Shown here in pieces: positions 7,694 through 17,179 of a DNA stretch of 64,000 nt (position 1 is the first letter of the stretch; every line of letters starts with the position of its first letter). The notes beneath the pieces are model-generated. The model searched no databases, was not told the origin of the DNA, and saw nothing but the letters and a program-made list of their open reading frames with translations. The stretch is taken from the NCBI RefSeq assembly GCF_000143415.4, contig NW_003314279.1:1288091-1352090 (forward strand), given 5' to 3'. Position numbers and translations under genes: made by a program. The DNA comes from Selaginella moellendorffii. Its lineage: Eukaryota > Streptophyta > Lycopodiopsida > Selaginellales > Selaginellaceae.

Positions 7694-9634
7694 ATGCTTC
7701 AGCCTCGGGACTGCATCGAACTGATCAAGAGCTGCGATGACCTCACAACAGCCAGAAAAATTCACGCGACCCTTTCCAGCAACACCAGCCCTTTCGTCAC
7801 CAACAAGCTCATCGAGATGTATGGGCGCTGCGGCAGCGTCCAGGATGCTAGGAAGATCTTTGCGGCAATCGAGGACAAGAAGAAAAAAAGTGTCTTCACT
7901 TGGGTCGCAATGCTCACTGCATACACTCGTAATGGTCACCTTGATCGAGCAAAGCAGCTGTTCGACGAAATGCCCGAGTGGGACGTCACCGTCTGGAACA
8001 CCATGCTTGCAGCATATGCCAAGAACGGGCGTTTGCAGGTTGCAAAATTAATGTTCGATGAGCTACCACAAAAGAACTACATTTCTTGGAACGCAATGCT
8101 CAGCGCTTACTCGCAAAACAGGAATCTTGCGGAAGCCTTGACGACGTTTGAGGCCATGCCACAACATGATGTTAGCTCTTGGAATGCTGTTCTTGCGGCG
8201 TATACCCAAAATGGGCACCTTGAGAAATCCAAGCTGGTGTTTGATGCCATGCCGGAGAGGGACTTGATTTCCTGGGCTTCTATGCTAGCTGCGTATGCCC
8301 AAAACGGGCATCTCGAGCTTGCCGAGAGAATCTTTGATGAAATGCCACAGCAAAATCTTATCTCGATGAATGCCAGGCTCGCTGCTTTTGCTCAAAACGG
8401 TCATCTTTCTGAGGCAAAGTTGGCGTTCGATAGAATGCCCCAATGGAACTTAATCTCTTGGAATACATTAATGAGTGCCTATGCTCAAAATGGATTTCCC
8501 TTAGAGGCGAGATCTCTCTTCGACGAGATGCCGCAGCGAAATGTGATATCTTGGACGGCAATGCTTTCCGCATATGCCCAATATGGGCTTATCGAGAAAT
8601 GCGTGGACATTTTCGAGAGCATGCCTCAGTGGAACTTGGTGTCATGGAATGCCATGCTAACTGCATATGCTCATCGAGGAGATTTAGAAAACTTTTTAGA
8701 ACTCTTTGAAAAAATGCCAGAACACAACGTGGTGTCTCAAAATGCCTTGTTGGGCGCTTGCTTCCAGAGTGGAGATCTAAAGAGGATGCAACACTTTTTT
8801 GAGACTATGGCTCATCGCAATCTTGTCTCGTGGAATGTTGTTCTCTCCGGATATGCCCAAGGTGGATATCTCGAGGAAGTACAGATGGTTTTCAATGAAA
8901 TGCCCGAAAGGAATATCATCTCCTGGAACGCCACCTTTAGCGGCTATAGCCAACATGGTTATATCCAGGAAGCCAAGTTTATATTCGACAGCATGCCGTA
9001 CCACTCTCCAGTCTCGTGGACTTCGATGCTTGCTGCTTACAGCCACAATGGCCGCAAGGATCAAGCAAAGAAAGTCTTTGAAGAAATGCCAGAAAGAGAC
9101 ACCATCTCGTGGAACGCGATGCTGGCAACTTACGCCCAAAACCGGCATCTGGAGGAGGCCAAGAGGTTTTTCTTCGAAATGAAGGTGGCGGACTCGTTCG
9201 ACGAGCTGAGTTTGATACTGATCCTGATTGCTTGCAGTCACGAAGGCAAAGTTCATAGTGGAAGAAACTTCTTTGTTGGGATGATCGAGGGCCACCAAAT
9301 GAGACCCTCGCAGCAGCACTACTGCTGCATGGTGGACCTGTTTGCTCGAGCTGGGTACACGAGAGACGCCAGAGATTTGATCGAAAACATGCCTTTTGAA
9401 GCTAATGGTGTGGACTGGACGTCCGTGCTTGGGTCTCACAGAGGCTGTGAGCTCCACGAACGAGCCAAGGAAGCAACGAAATCCATCTTTGATGTCATTC
9501 CAGAGAAAGGAGCTCCATATGTGCTGCTGTCGCAAGCTTGCATCTTGGCACCAAATGCTTGCCAAGAAATGGACAAAACTCGATCCAAAGAAGAGGTTGG
9601 AACTGATCCTCCGGTGTTGTTAGGCAGAGGCTAG
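7694..9634 (+). CDS. S-type PPR protein ending in a partial E motif (cluster A, gene 2)
   Basis: Intronless, 646 residues, ATG at 7694. The leader DDLTTARKIHATLSSNTSPF and IEMYGKCGSVQDARKIF form the usual opening motifs, followed by about fourteen 31-residue S repeats with a near-constant core (SWNAMLxAYAQNGHLExAK, FDEMPQRN). The C-terminal part has the ACSHEGKVHSGRNFF and CMVDLFARAGYTRDARDLIE motifs. It ends inside an E1-like segment (VDWTSVLGSHRGCELHER, APYVLLSQACI) with no E2, E+ or DYW domain. Expected role: sequence-specific RNA binding in a plastid or mitochondrion, perhaps recruiting an editing deaminase in trans. Its last 15 bp overlap the convergent neighbour, so the two stop codons share sequence. 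Confidence 0.9.
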   Translation: MLQPRDCIELIKSCDDLTTARKIHATLSSNTSPFVTNKLIEMYGRCGSVQDARKIFAAIEDKKKKSVFTWVAMLTAYTRNGHLDRAKQLFDEMPEWDVTVWNTMLAAYAKNGRLQVAKLMFDELPQKNYISWNAMLSAYSQNRNLAEALTTFEAMPQHDVSSWNAVLAAYTQNGHLEKSKLVFDAMPERDLISWASMLAAYAQNGHLELAERIFDEMPQQNLISMNARLAAFAQNGHLSEAKLAFDRMPQWNLISWNTLMSAYAQNGFPLEARSLFDEMPQRNVISWTAMLSAYAQYGLIEKCVDIFESMPQWNLVSWNAMLTAYAHRGDLENFLELFEKMPEHNVVSQNALLGACFQSGDLKRMQHFFETMAHRNLVSWNVVLSGYAQGGYLEEVQMVFNEMPERNIISWNATFSGYSQHGYIQEAKFIFDSMPYHSPVSWTSMLAAYSHNGRKDQAKKVFEEMPERDTISWNAMLATYAQNRHLEEAKRFFFEMKVADSFDELSLILILIACSHEGKVHSGRNFFVGMIEGHQMRPSQQHYCCMVDLFARAGYTRDARDLIENMPFEANGVDWTSVLGSHRGCELHERAKEATKSIFDVIPEKGAPYVLLSQACILAPNACQEMDKTRSKEEVGTDPPVLLGRG

Positions 9635-11968
9635 CATTGGATTTCTCCTGTAGCTATTCGAAAGCAGTACATATGCCGCGGAATCTCGTGGCTCCACGTC
9701 AAGAACGCTCTCGGCAGCTCGAGCTCCGTGTTCAAGATCATTGTGTCTACCGCAAGCTCCAAGGAAACTTTTCCATTCCAGAGAATCGGGCGCAAAAGGC
9801 ATGTTGGCGATCAAGTTCGCTGCGGCGCTCAAATGCCCAGCTCTTCCCAAGATGTCAACCATGCAACAGTAATGCTGTTTTCCAGGAGCGAGCGAGAAAT
9901 CCACGACCATGGAAGTAAACCAGCACCTAGCCGCATAGACTTTCCCTTTGTGGCTGCAAGCCAGGAAAAGCGAAGAAAAACAGTTCTCTTTCGGCATTTC
10001 ATACAGGTTTAGCGTGTGAAAAATCTCGGCAGCCTCTTTGAGATAACCACTGTGAGCGTATCTCACCACCAATGCTGTCCAAGACACTAAGTTGTGCTCC
10101 GGAATCGCCTGGAAAAAGTTTCGAGAGGCGTCAATGGTTTGAGCGCTTGCTGCTAGAAGCGCCGACCAAGAGATGGTGTCACGTTCGGGCATTGCATCAA
10201 ACAATTCCTTGGCTTCCCTGGCTTGATGGTTGTGGGAGTATGCGTAGAGCATGGCATTCCGTGACACGAGATTCTTGTCTGGAATTCTGTCAAAGACGAG
10301 CTTCGCTTGGCCTAGAACCCCGGCCTGAGCGTAAGAGACGAGCATAGTCGTGTAGCATGTCACGCTTGGCTCTGGAATCTTCTCGAAGACACACCATGCT
10401 TGCTCGAGATCTTGGCGTCCAGTGTACAAAGCCAACATCACTGCGTAGGACGTAGAGTCTTTCTCAGGCATTGTGTCAAAAACTCTTTTGGATTCCTCGA
10501 CTCGTTGTGCCTGCGAGTAAGCATACAGGAGAGTGTTCCACGAAACCAAGTTCCTTTGCGGCATTTTATCGAGAAACTTCTTTGCGTCGTCGACATGCCC
10601 AAGTTGGGCATATGCAGCTAGCATGGCAGTCCAGGAGACAACGTTGTGATCAAGAATTTGATCAAATATCGTTTTACATTCTTGGATGTTTCCTTTCTCG
10701 ACATAACCTGAGATCATAGCGATGGACGACACCACGTCCAGCTCTGGCATCGTCTCCACGAGAGAGCATGCAAGTTCCATATGCCCGTTTTGGGTATACG
10801 AGCACAGCATTGCATTCCAGGCCGCGATGGTTTTCTCTGGCATTTTCTCAAAGATCCCTCTAGCTTGAGCGATATGCCCAGCCTGAGCATATGCGGAGAG
10901 CATGGCACTACAGCACACGCTGTCGAGCTCTGGAATCCCATCGAAAAACCGCTTGGCCGCCTCTAGATCCTGGGAGAAGATCGATAGCATCACAGTGCAG
11001 GCAACAAGATCCTGCTCGGGCATTTCTCGGTAGATCCTACTGGCTCCGTCCCGGTTCTCGGCCCTCACCAAAGCCGTGAGAATTTCGGTCCAGGACGCGA
11101 GGCTCCGTTCTGGCATTCGATCAAACACTTCCTTAGCTACAACCAGGTCTTCTTGCTGGGTGCTTGCGGCGAGCAGCGCATTCCACGCGGCAATGTCCCG
11201 CGCTGGCATTGAATCAAACAGCTCTTTCACTGTGGCAGCGTCAGTGTGGACAAAGGCATGCATCATCGCCGCCCATGAGACTAGATTCCTCTCCGGCATT
11301 TCATCCCAGATCTCCTTCGCGCGCTCCAGGTCCCCGTGGCGAGCATGGGCAGAGAAGATCGCCGTCCAGGACAGGACGCTCCAAGCCGGCATTTGGTAAA
11401 AAAGATCCCTTGCGCGGTCCAGATGCCCGCTTTGGGTATATGCGGTTAGCATGGCAGACCAGCACACCACATCCTTTTCGGGCATCTCACTAAACACTCT
11501 CTCTGCTTCCGCTAATTGGCCTCTTTGTGCAAATGTGGTCAACGCCGTGGTCCACGTCACGTAGTTTCGCTGTGGCATCTGGTCAAACAAGTCAATAGCA
11601 TTCTTATGATGCCCGTTTGCGGCATATGCTGATATCATGGCATTCCAGGCCACTAGATCCTTGCATGGCATCTTGTCAAACAGCATCTTAGATGCATTGA
11701 TGTCCCCGTGCTTGGAATATGCCGCGAGCATAGCTGTCCAGGAGACGGCATCCTTTCCGGGCATGGCATCAAAAAGATCCTTCGCTTCTCGCAGATACCC
11801 ATTCCGGGAATATGCGCGCAGCATCGACATCCAAGTGAAGGGATCTTTGGGCTCCATGGCCTGAAAGATGCGCTCTGCGTGCTCGATTCTTCCATTCTTT
11901 CCGTAAGTCTCTATGAGCTTGTTGGAGTCCAAGGTATCGATGGACCGTACGGGAAGGTGGTGGTCCAT
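9620..11968 (-). CDS. Large S-type PPR protein ending in a partial E motif (cluster A, gene 3)
   Basis: Intronless, 782 residues from a true ATG at 11968. A short opening motif (LIETYGKNGRIEHAERIFQ) leads into about twenty S repeats, more than any other PPR gene here (for example SWTAMLAAYSKHGDINASKM, AWNAMISAYAANGHHKNAI). It continues through ACSHKGKVYAARCWF and CMVDILGRAGHLSAAANLI to an E1-like end (LEWKSFLGACGRHNDLEHGA, AAYVLLSNSYRRN). No E2 or DYW domain. No clear targeting presequence is visible. It overlaps gene 2 tail to tail by 15 bp and is divergent from the purple acid phosphatase. A minus-strand TATAAAAT at 12017-12010 lies about 42 bp before its ATG. As an RNA-binding protein it should address an unusually long site. 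Confidence 0.9.
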   Translation of the reverse strand: MDHHLPVRSIDTLDSNKLIETYGKNGRIEHAERIFQAMEPKDPFTWMSMLRAYSRNGYLREAKDLFDAMPGKDAVSWTAMLAAYSKHGDINASKMLFDKMPCKDLVAWNAMISAYAANGHHKNAIDLFDQMPQRNYVTWTTALTTFAQRGQLAEAERVFSEMPEKDVVCWSAMLTAYTQSGHLDRARDLFYQMPAWSVLSWTAIFSAHARHGDLERAKEIWDEMPERNLVSWAAMMHAFVHTDAATVKELFDSMPARDIAAWNALLAASTQQEDLVVAKEVFDRMPERSLASWTEILTALVRAENRDGASRIYREMPEQDLVACTVMLSIFSQDLEAAKRFFDGIPELDSVCCSAMLSAYAQAGHIAQARGIFEKMPEKTIAAWNAMLCSYTQNGHMELACSLVETMPELDVVSSIAMISGYVEKGNIQECKTIFDQILDHNVVSWTAMLAAYAQLGHVDDAKKFLDKMPQRNLVSWNTLLYAYSQAQRVEESKRVFDTMPEKDSTSYAVMLALYTGRQDLEQAWCVFEKIPEPSVTCYTTMLVSYAQAGVLGQAKLVFDRIPDKNLVSRNAMLYAYSHNHQAREAKELFDAMPERDTISWSALLAASAQTIDASRNFFQAIPEHNLVSWTALVVRYAHSGYLKEAAEIFHTLNLYEMPKENCFSSLFLACSHKGKVYAARCWFTSMVVDFSLAPGKQHYCCMVDILGRAGHLSAAANLIANMPFAPDSLEWKSFLGACGRHNDLEHGARAAESVLDVEPRDSAAYVLLSNSYRRNPMLASA

Positions 11969-12009
11969 TACAGTCCTCGTACGGAGCCGCGAAGATGATG
12001 TGAACGAGT

Positions 12010-12091
12010 ATTTTATATGAGCACGACATGCAAACGAATAGATGCGAATATGTGCCGCCTTGTTTGATCAATGTGTTGACTCATATAAAAG
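12010..12091. promoter_or_regulatory. Divergent promoter with two outward-facing TATA boxes
   Basis: A TATAAAAT on the minus strand (12017-12010) and a TATAAAAG on the plus strand (12084-12091) both sit in the context CTCATATAAAA and face away from each other. The first lies about 42 bp before the PPR ATG at 11968, the second about 58 bp before the phosphatase ATG at 12149. Spacing and orientation fit two core promoters sharing one 180-bp region. Confidence 0.6.
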
Positions 12092-12148
12092 CTCCATCGC
12101 AGCGCCTGCCAGGACGCCCTGCGAAGGCGTGCGGGCGTGGAATCGGGC

Positions 12149-14178
12149 ATGGCGATCAATGCTCTCGCCTCAGGTATGGCACAGTCTCTAGCGCCGATCA
12201 GTGCGACATTGCAGCGATCGATTCTTGAGCTATGCTTTGCAGGGCTGCCGCTGCTGCTTCTCACGCTCATCCTCCAGCTCCAGCTCCAATGCGGCTCCTC
12301 GGGAATCACAAGCCCTTACCGGCGGAGGCTCCAAGCCTCGGAGGATTTGCCCGTTGGCAGCGAATTTCTGCGACCTCCTGATCTAGCAGGCTGTGGAAAT
12401 GCGCCAGAACAGGTTTTCTTTGCGATAACTCCTCGGTTGGATTAGAGCTTTGTGTTCCAGGTCCACATAACGCAAGGGAGTGTTACTGCGGATTCCATGA
12501 TCGTTTCCTGGGTTACTCCGTCGCAACCTGGATCATTGGCTGTAACGTTTGGAAACGAGACCGCAAAGTACTCGAGGACGGCGACTGGAAACATCACAAG
12601 ATATAAGTACGCGAACTACACATCTGGCTACATCCACCATGTGAAGCTCACTAATCTCGAGGTGTGTTTGATATGATCTACAGTTTTCTGGCCGACTCAC
12701 TGTTGTGTTTGTATTTTTCCTTGTTTTTGGTTCTTTCTTCCTTGTCCAAAGTATGCTACGAAGTATTACTACAGACTCGGTGACGGAGAATGCGCTCGAG
12801 AATTCTGGTTCGTCACGCCACCGAAATCTGGCCCCGACGTTGCGTACACATTTGGCGTCATAGGTTTGTGTCGCTGTTTTCTATTATATCCTTTCGAAAC
12901 CGACGATTGCTTCTGTCGCAGGAGATCTCGGACAGACGTATGACTCCCTCAACACCTTTCAGCACTACTTAAACAGCAGCGGACAGACTGTTCTCTACGT
13001 CGGAGACCTCTCGTACGCCGATCATTATCCCTTGGGCGACAATACTCGCTGGGACACTTGGGGTCGATTGGTGGAGCCGAGCACCGCGTATCAACCTTGG
13101 ATCTGGACGGCAGGAAACCACGAGCTAGACTACCGTCCAGAATTTGTAAGCCCAGGTTATATAGCTTACAAGTTTCCGGCGGTGCTAACTTCTTCCAGAG
13201 CGAGGTGGTACCGTTCAAGCCGTATCTTCATCGCTATCAAACACCCCATCGTTCATCAAAGAGTACATCGCAGCTCTGGTATTCGATCAACAGGGCGTCA
13301 GCGCACATCATCGTGCTGTCTTCATACTCCGCATATGGTTTGCGAATGGTTTGCTGAACTAATGTTTCTTATAAGCAACGGTCGTGCAGGGAAATATACC
13401 CCGCAGTGGGCATGGCTGCAGAATGACCTCCAGAATATTAACAGGAAGAAAACCCCGTGGGTGATTGTTTTGATGCATTCCCCGTGGTACAACAGTAACA
13501 TGTATCACTACATGGAGGGCGAAACGATGCGTGTGCAATTCGAAGCATGGCTTGTGCAATACAGAGTCGACATTGTGTTTGCCGGGCACGTTCATGCATA
13601 CGAACGGAGTGTAAGTTTTGTTCTCTCTTTTCTTGCTTTCTCTTCTTAATGCTTTTGTGACCACAGCACCGCGTCTCTAATATCGAGTACAACGTTGTCA
13701 ACGGCCAATGCTCTCCATCCCGCAACGAGTCTGCGCCTGTCTACATAACAGTCGGCGATGGAGGAAACATAGAAGGGCTCGCTGGAAAGTAGGTGGTTTT
13801 TTCTTAGTCTTCTCTTTCCGGCCCTGTGAGATTTATACGGACATTTTCCCAGCTTCACGCAACCGCAGCCAAACTACTCGGCATATCGCGAGGCGAGTTT
13901 TGGTCACGCAATGCTCGAGATCAAAAACAGGACGCATGCGTTCTACTATTGGCACCGTAACCAGGACGGAGAGGCTGTAAAAAGTGATTCGGCTTGGCTT
14001 ACAAACAGGTACTTTGAATCTTGAAGTTTCTCGGCCTGCATTGTTGCATGCAAGTGTAAAGCCTGGATAATAGGACAAAAATTAGAGAAACAAATGTTCA
14101 GTTTCGCCCACGTGTGATTACAGGCATAATTATGTGAAAGAGAAGCGGTCGTTGCCAAGAAGAAGGCTGCCACTGTGA
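12149..14178 (+). CDS. Purple acid phosphatase, secreted, about 9 exons
   Basis: Exons begin at 12149, 12461, 12752, 12922, about 13199, about 13388, about 13667, about 13853 and about 14125, with introns of 48-110 nt. The N terminus has a strongly hydrophobic signal segment ([15 protein letters not shown]). The Fn3-like domain follows ([20 protein letters not shown]). The metallophosphatase domain has all five metal-binding motifs: GDLG, GDLSYAD, GNHE, a [11 protein letters not shown]is motif, and GHVHAYE. The C-terminal block ([20 protein letters not shown]) is typical of the large plant PAPs. Such enzymes hydrolyse phosphomonoesters outside the cell or in the vacuole during phosphate scavenging, using an Fe-Zn or Fe-Mn centre. 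The start is uncertain: ATG at 12149 or 12176. The last short exon (HNYVKEKR to the TGA at 14176-14178) is inferred from an acceptor at about 14124. Confidence 0.88.
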
Positions 14179-15697
14179 AGAAAGGGCGGGGACTTTAGTT
14201 TTTTTCTCAAGGCAAGAGAACTGCAACTTTTTTTTTTGGAAATTTCTGTTCTTAACTCTCAGATTGAGCCTTATTGAGGGATTCCATGCAAGCAAAAGCA
14301 CCAACTAAACTACTTCCTCCCGAGTTTTGCAGCTTCAAGCTATTGGGAGAAGGTTTTGCGCACCACCTGCCTTTCAGATCCATTTTAAAGTACATCGAAC
14401 AGCAACCTCCCAAATGGAGACCATAATAGCATGCCAAAAATAGATTGCAATACTGCTTAATTTAACCAACATTTTCTGGGCAATTACTAGTTTTACATAT
14501 ATTCCTTACATATAACAAAATATAAAAATTCTATTTAGTTCTCCAATTTTAAGATTAGTGGAAATATCATATAGGGCCAGGAAAGTGTTGGTTGTATTCC
14601 AGGCTTCCAAATTATGCAAGCTCTTTTTCTAAATAACTACAATACTCCCACTTCTCGACGAGATGAGATGGTAATAGTATAAACGATAACTGCATTTTTA
14701 TAGTGTACACCATAATATAAATTAAGAACACAAAAAATTAAGGTGAGCCATCCATTCTTCATTGATGTCATGAAGTGGCCACTAGTATTTCCCAGATACG
14801 ACCATGGCTGAGTGTGACCCATTTACCAAGCTCCCCATCCTTCTCTAGCTTCCTTGTGTACCAATGAAATCCTCTCATACCGTATTGGATACTTGGTGTA
14901 GTCCCAATAGCCAAATGGATCCTGGCTCACTGCTTGCTGACTCCAATGCATGGTGTCTAGGTTATAGAAGTGATCCTCTCCCTCAAAGCTCTGGTTGTAC
15001 CCAAGATTGGACATAGCCAAAAGTCATGGATTCAATGACCCACTTTCCTGAATTGTACTGGAGAATATAAACAACTGACTCCCAAAACACTCTCCTACCT
15101 TAACAAGCTGTGACTCACTTGTTAATCTCCATGATACTGTACATATACTCCTCACACCCAACACCAAACAGTGATCAATGTTCTTTTTACAGTTATGAAA
15201 GCTGACCTTCTTAAATACTAATTAATTTATTTTGATATATTACAAGCTTCTCTTTTTAATATTATTTATCTGAATGTGTATATAATTAAATATTAAATAT
15301 ATCTTTAAAATAGTAATATATACATATGTATATATGTATGTATGTATTACCTATTTAGATCTTGACTAGTACTATTCCTAAGGACAATGCTACCAGATAT
15401 TATGATCAAAATGAGGTGATCTGGGCCATTAGCCTGCCAATGGACTCGGTGGCTCCACAATGTAGATCGAGCTGATATATATAAACACTATTGCCAGTGA
15501 CAGAAGAGCAAATTTTTAACAAAGAAAAATGAGATTTTAATAAAATGCCACTGAAGTTCTATAGAACTTTCTTCTACGTGTCCATCTATGTGAAAGTCGT
15601 TAAATTGTGACCTGTATGCATTAATAAATGGGGTCCTCCTTGACCGCCTAAGTTTTGGAGTCTTGCTCTAGACCCGCTTCTATGCCAGCCCACACCA
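14179..15697. other. Noncoding stretch downstream of the phosphatase
   Basis: About 1.5 kb, becoming AT-rich from 14440. It contains a small TATG/TATA microsatellite near 15318-15348 and one minus-strand ORF listed separately. I recognise no other gene or RNA. Confidence 0.5.
14823..15020 (-). CDS. Unrecognised short ORF, possibly one exon of a gene or a gene relic
   Basis: A 65-residue minus-strand frame starting at an ATG has non-random, aromatic and charged composition (EDHFYNLDTMHWSQQAV, FGYWDYTKYPIRYERISLVH, EAREGWGAW). It ends at a TAA that is part of a good splice donor (CTTG-GTAAATG), so it could be an internal or first exon. I do not recognise the family. No clear partner exon was identified. 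Confidence 0.25.
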   Translation of the reverse strand: MAMSNLGYNQSFEGEDHFYNLDTMHWSQQAVSQDPFGYWDYTKYPIRYERISLVHKEAREGWGAW

Positions 15698-15705
15698 TAT
15701 AAATA
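15698..15705 (+). promoter_or_regulatory. TATA box of the KP4-like gene
   Basis: TATAAATA lies in CCATATAAATAATGGG. Transcription would start near 15730, which places the nearby ATG at 15706 upstream of the transcript and favours the ATG at 15739. Confidence 0.55.
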
Positions 15706-15738
15706 ATGGGCTCGAGATCTATCAGTAACTTAGTAACC

Positions 15739-16124
15739 ATGAAGTCGACGAACATGGCGCTAGCTCTCAATGTCTTACTTGTTGTGAATCTCATGATCAT
15801 CATGTTGTTGCAAGGCTCTTATGCTCAGGACTCCTACTCGTGTGCGGGCTCTGCACTGTGCAGGGTCTCGCACAGAGCGACTGTGATGCTGCTCGCTGCC
15901 AGATTCAGCCTAGCAACCGCTACTTCACCGGCGGCAACAAAGGCTCCACTGGCGTCTGCTCCGGCCACTGTGGCCTCTTTGTCTCTGGCTCCAACTGCGA
16001 CCTCAATGGCTCTGAGATGATCACTGCCTTTGACGAACTCCGTGCTCGTAACTGCGCCAAGTGTGGTGTCAAGACTTACAATGACGGCTGCCAGTTCAAG
16101 GCGGATTATGTCAGTGGTTGCTAA
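15739..16124 (+). CDS. Small secreted cysteine-rich protein of the KP4 killer-toxin-like family, reading frame apparently broken
   Basis: From the ATG at 15739 (context AACCATGA) the frame encodes a clear signal peptide of about 28 residues with a Leu/Val/Ile-rich core and an Ala-x-Ala-like cleavage end. A Cys-rich segment follows. The rest of the conserved domain, up to the TAA at 16122-16124, is in a different frame that is open from about 15840. Its Cys spacing and Gly-Cys and Asp-Tyr-Val-Ser endings resemble KP4-like proteins, first known from a fungal virus killer system and also found in fungi, mosses and lycophytes. The register changes by one base around 15860-15875 with no intron-sized gap, so this is a frameshifted gene or a sequence error. 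Members are thought to be secreted antifungal or developmental proteins that affect calcium channels. Family call is moderate. Confidence 0.6.
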
Positions 16125-17179
16125 ATCTTCTCAAAACAACTAGAAAGATATATATACGACGGTATGTCTGAGCTTGGAAGGCAAATGATTCTTCGGTCAT
16201 TTCTTTGCTATCCGAAGTTCTAGACTCCCGTGGGTGTATCAGGCAAGAAAAGTGGAAAAAATAAACAGCAACAATTTGTTGCAAACCAAAGTGGAAAGAT
16301 GAGCAATCAAGTAAGCGCTGGGAAATCTTGCAGTCTTAGTTTACAGTTTCTTTTCTCAGTAAGTGAGACTCCCAACCAGGTCGAGCCTACAAACTTAGTA
16401 ACTTAAGATGAACAAACGAGGGATGTAGCTCCATATAGGAGCCGCAAGCTCGCAGGTCTGGATTCTGGACAGCTAAATATCACAACAAATAACATTCTAT
16501 GATCAAATCAAAACTTAGAATGATGAGGAAGTGCATGCGCTGCCATCAGCGCATGTATAAACATACAGATGTTTTTCGCTAGTTTCCCAGGTGTCCATGA
16601 AGTTACACCTGTCGGCAGCGTCAACGTAGAATAGAGCGGAAACGAGCCCAACTCACAAACATCCACACAGACACACTCCTCCTTCGTAGGCGCTCTGGGA
16701 TTTGTCCCCCAAAAGTTTCCACATATTTTTTCTTTCTCCCTATCGCGAGGTAGTATGGCGATGGGCCTTCGATCGGGTCGATGAGGAAGAATTGTTCATG
16801 GGCATATTCCTGCGACTCGATGTCCACAGCCTATGTGGATGCGAGTGGTGGTGCCGCTCCTGGTACTGCATTTCTTTCGCTCGTTTCTAGATTGCCTCAG
16901 GAAGTAGTGCATCCTTTCTCCGGCCGCCCGTTCGAGCCCACTTCTCTGCCTCTCGCTCAAGGTCTCTGGCTGTGGCCAATCTGCTCACAAACAGTTTGGA
17001 AGATGCTCTAGCATTGAGACGATGAATGTGGATCCTGAGACAGGGATTTATCGGATTGTAGTGCTCAACACGAAGGAGTTTTAGATTTGCAATGCAAAGA
17101 AAGATGCGAATCTTTGGAATCCATCTGACTGTCCACGTGGACGACATCCAGGGGCCCTGTATGAGTTCGTCTCTGCCAG
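16125..17179. other. Unassigned intergenic stretch
   Basis: About 1 kb. Short ORFs exist on both strands (for example minus 16827-16621) but none has recognisable domains. The final part may be the decayed leader of the PPR pseudogene that follows. Confidence 0.4.

Noticed and set aside
8777..9565. Minus-strand ORF of 262 codons
   Set aside because: Shadow of the plus-strand PPR gene, caused by the repeated codon pattern.
12137..12148. Upstream start for the purple acid phosphatase
   Set aside because: The codon at 12137 is GTG; the first in-frame ATG is 12149.
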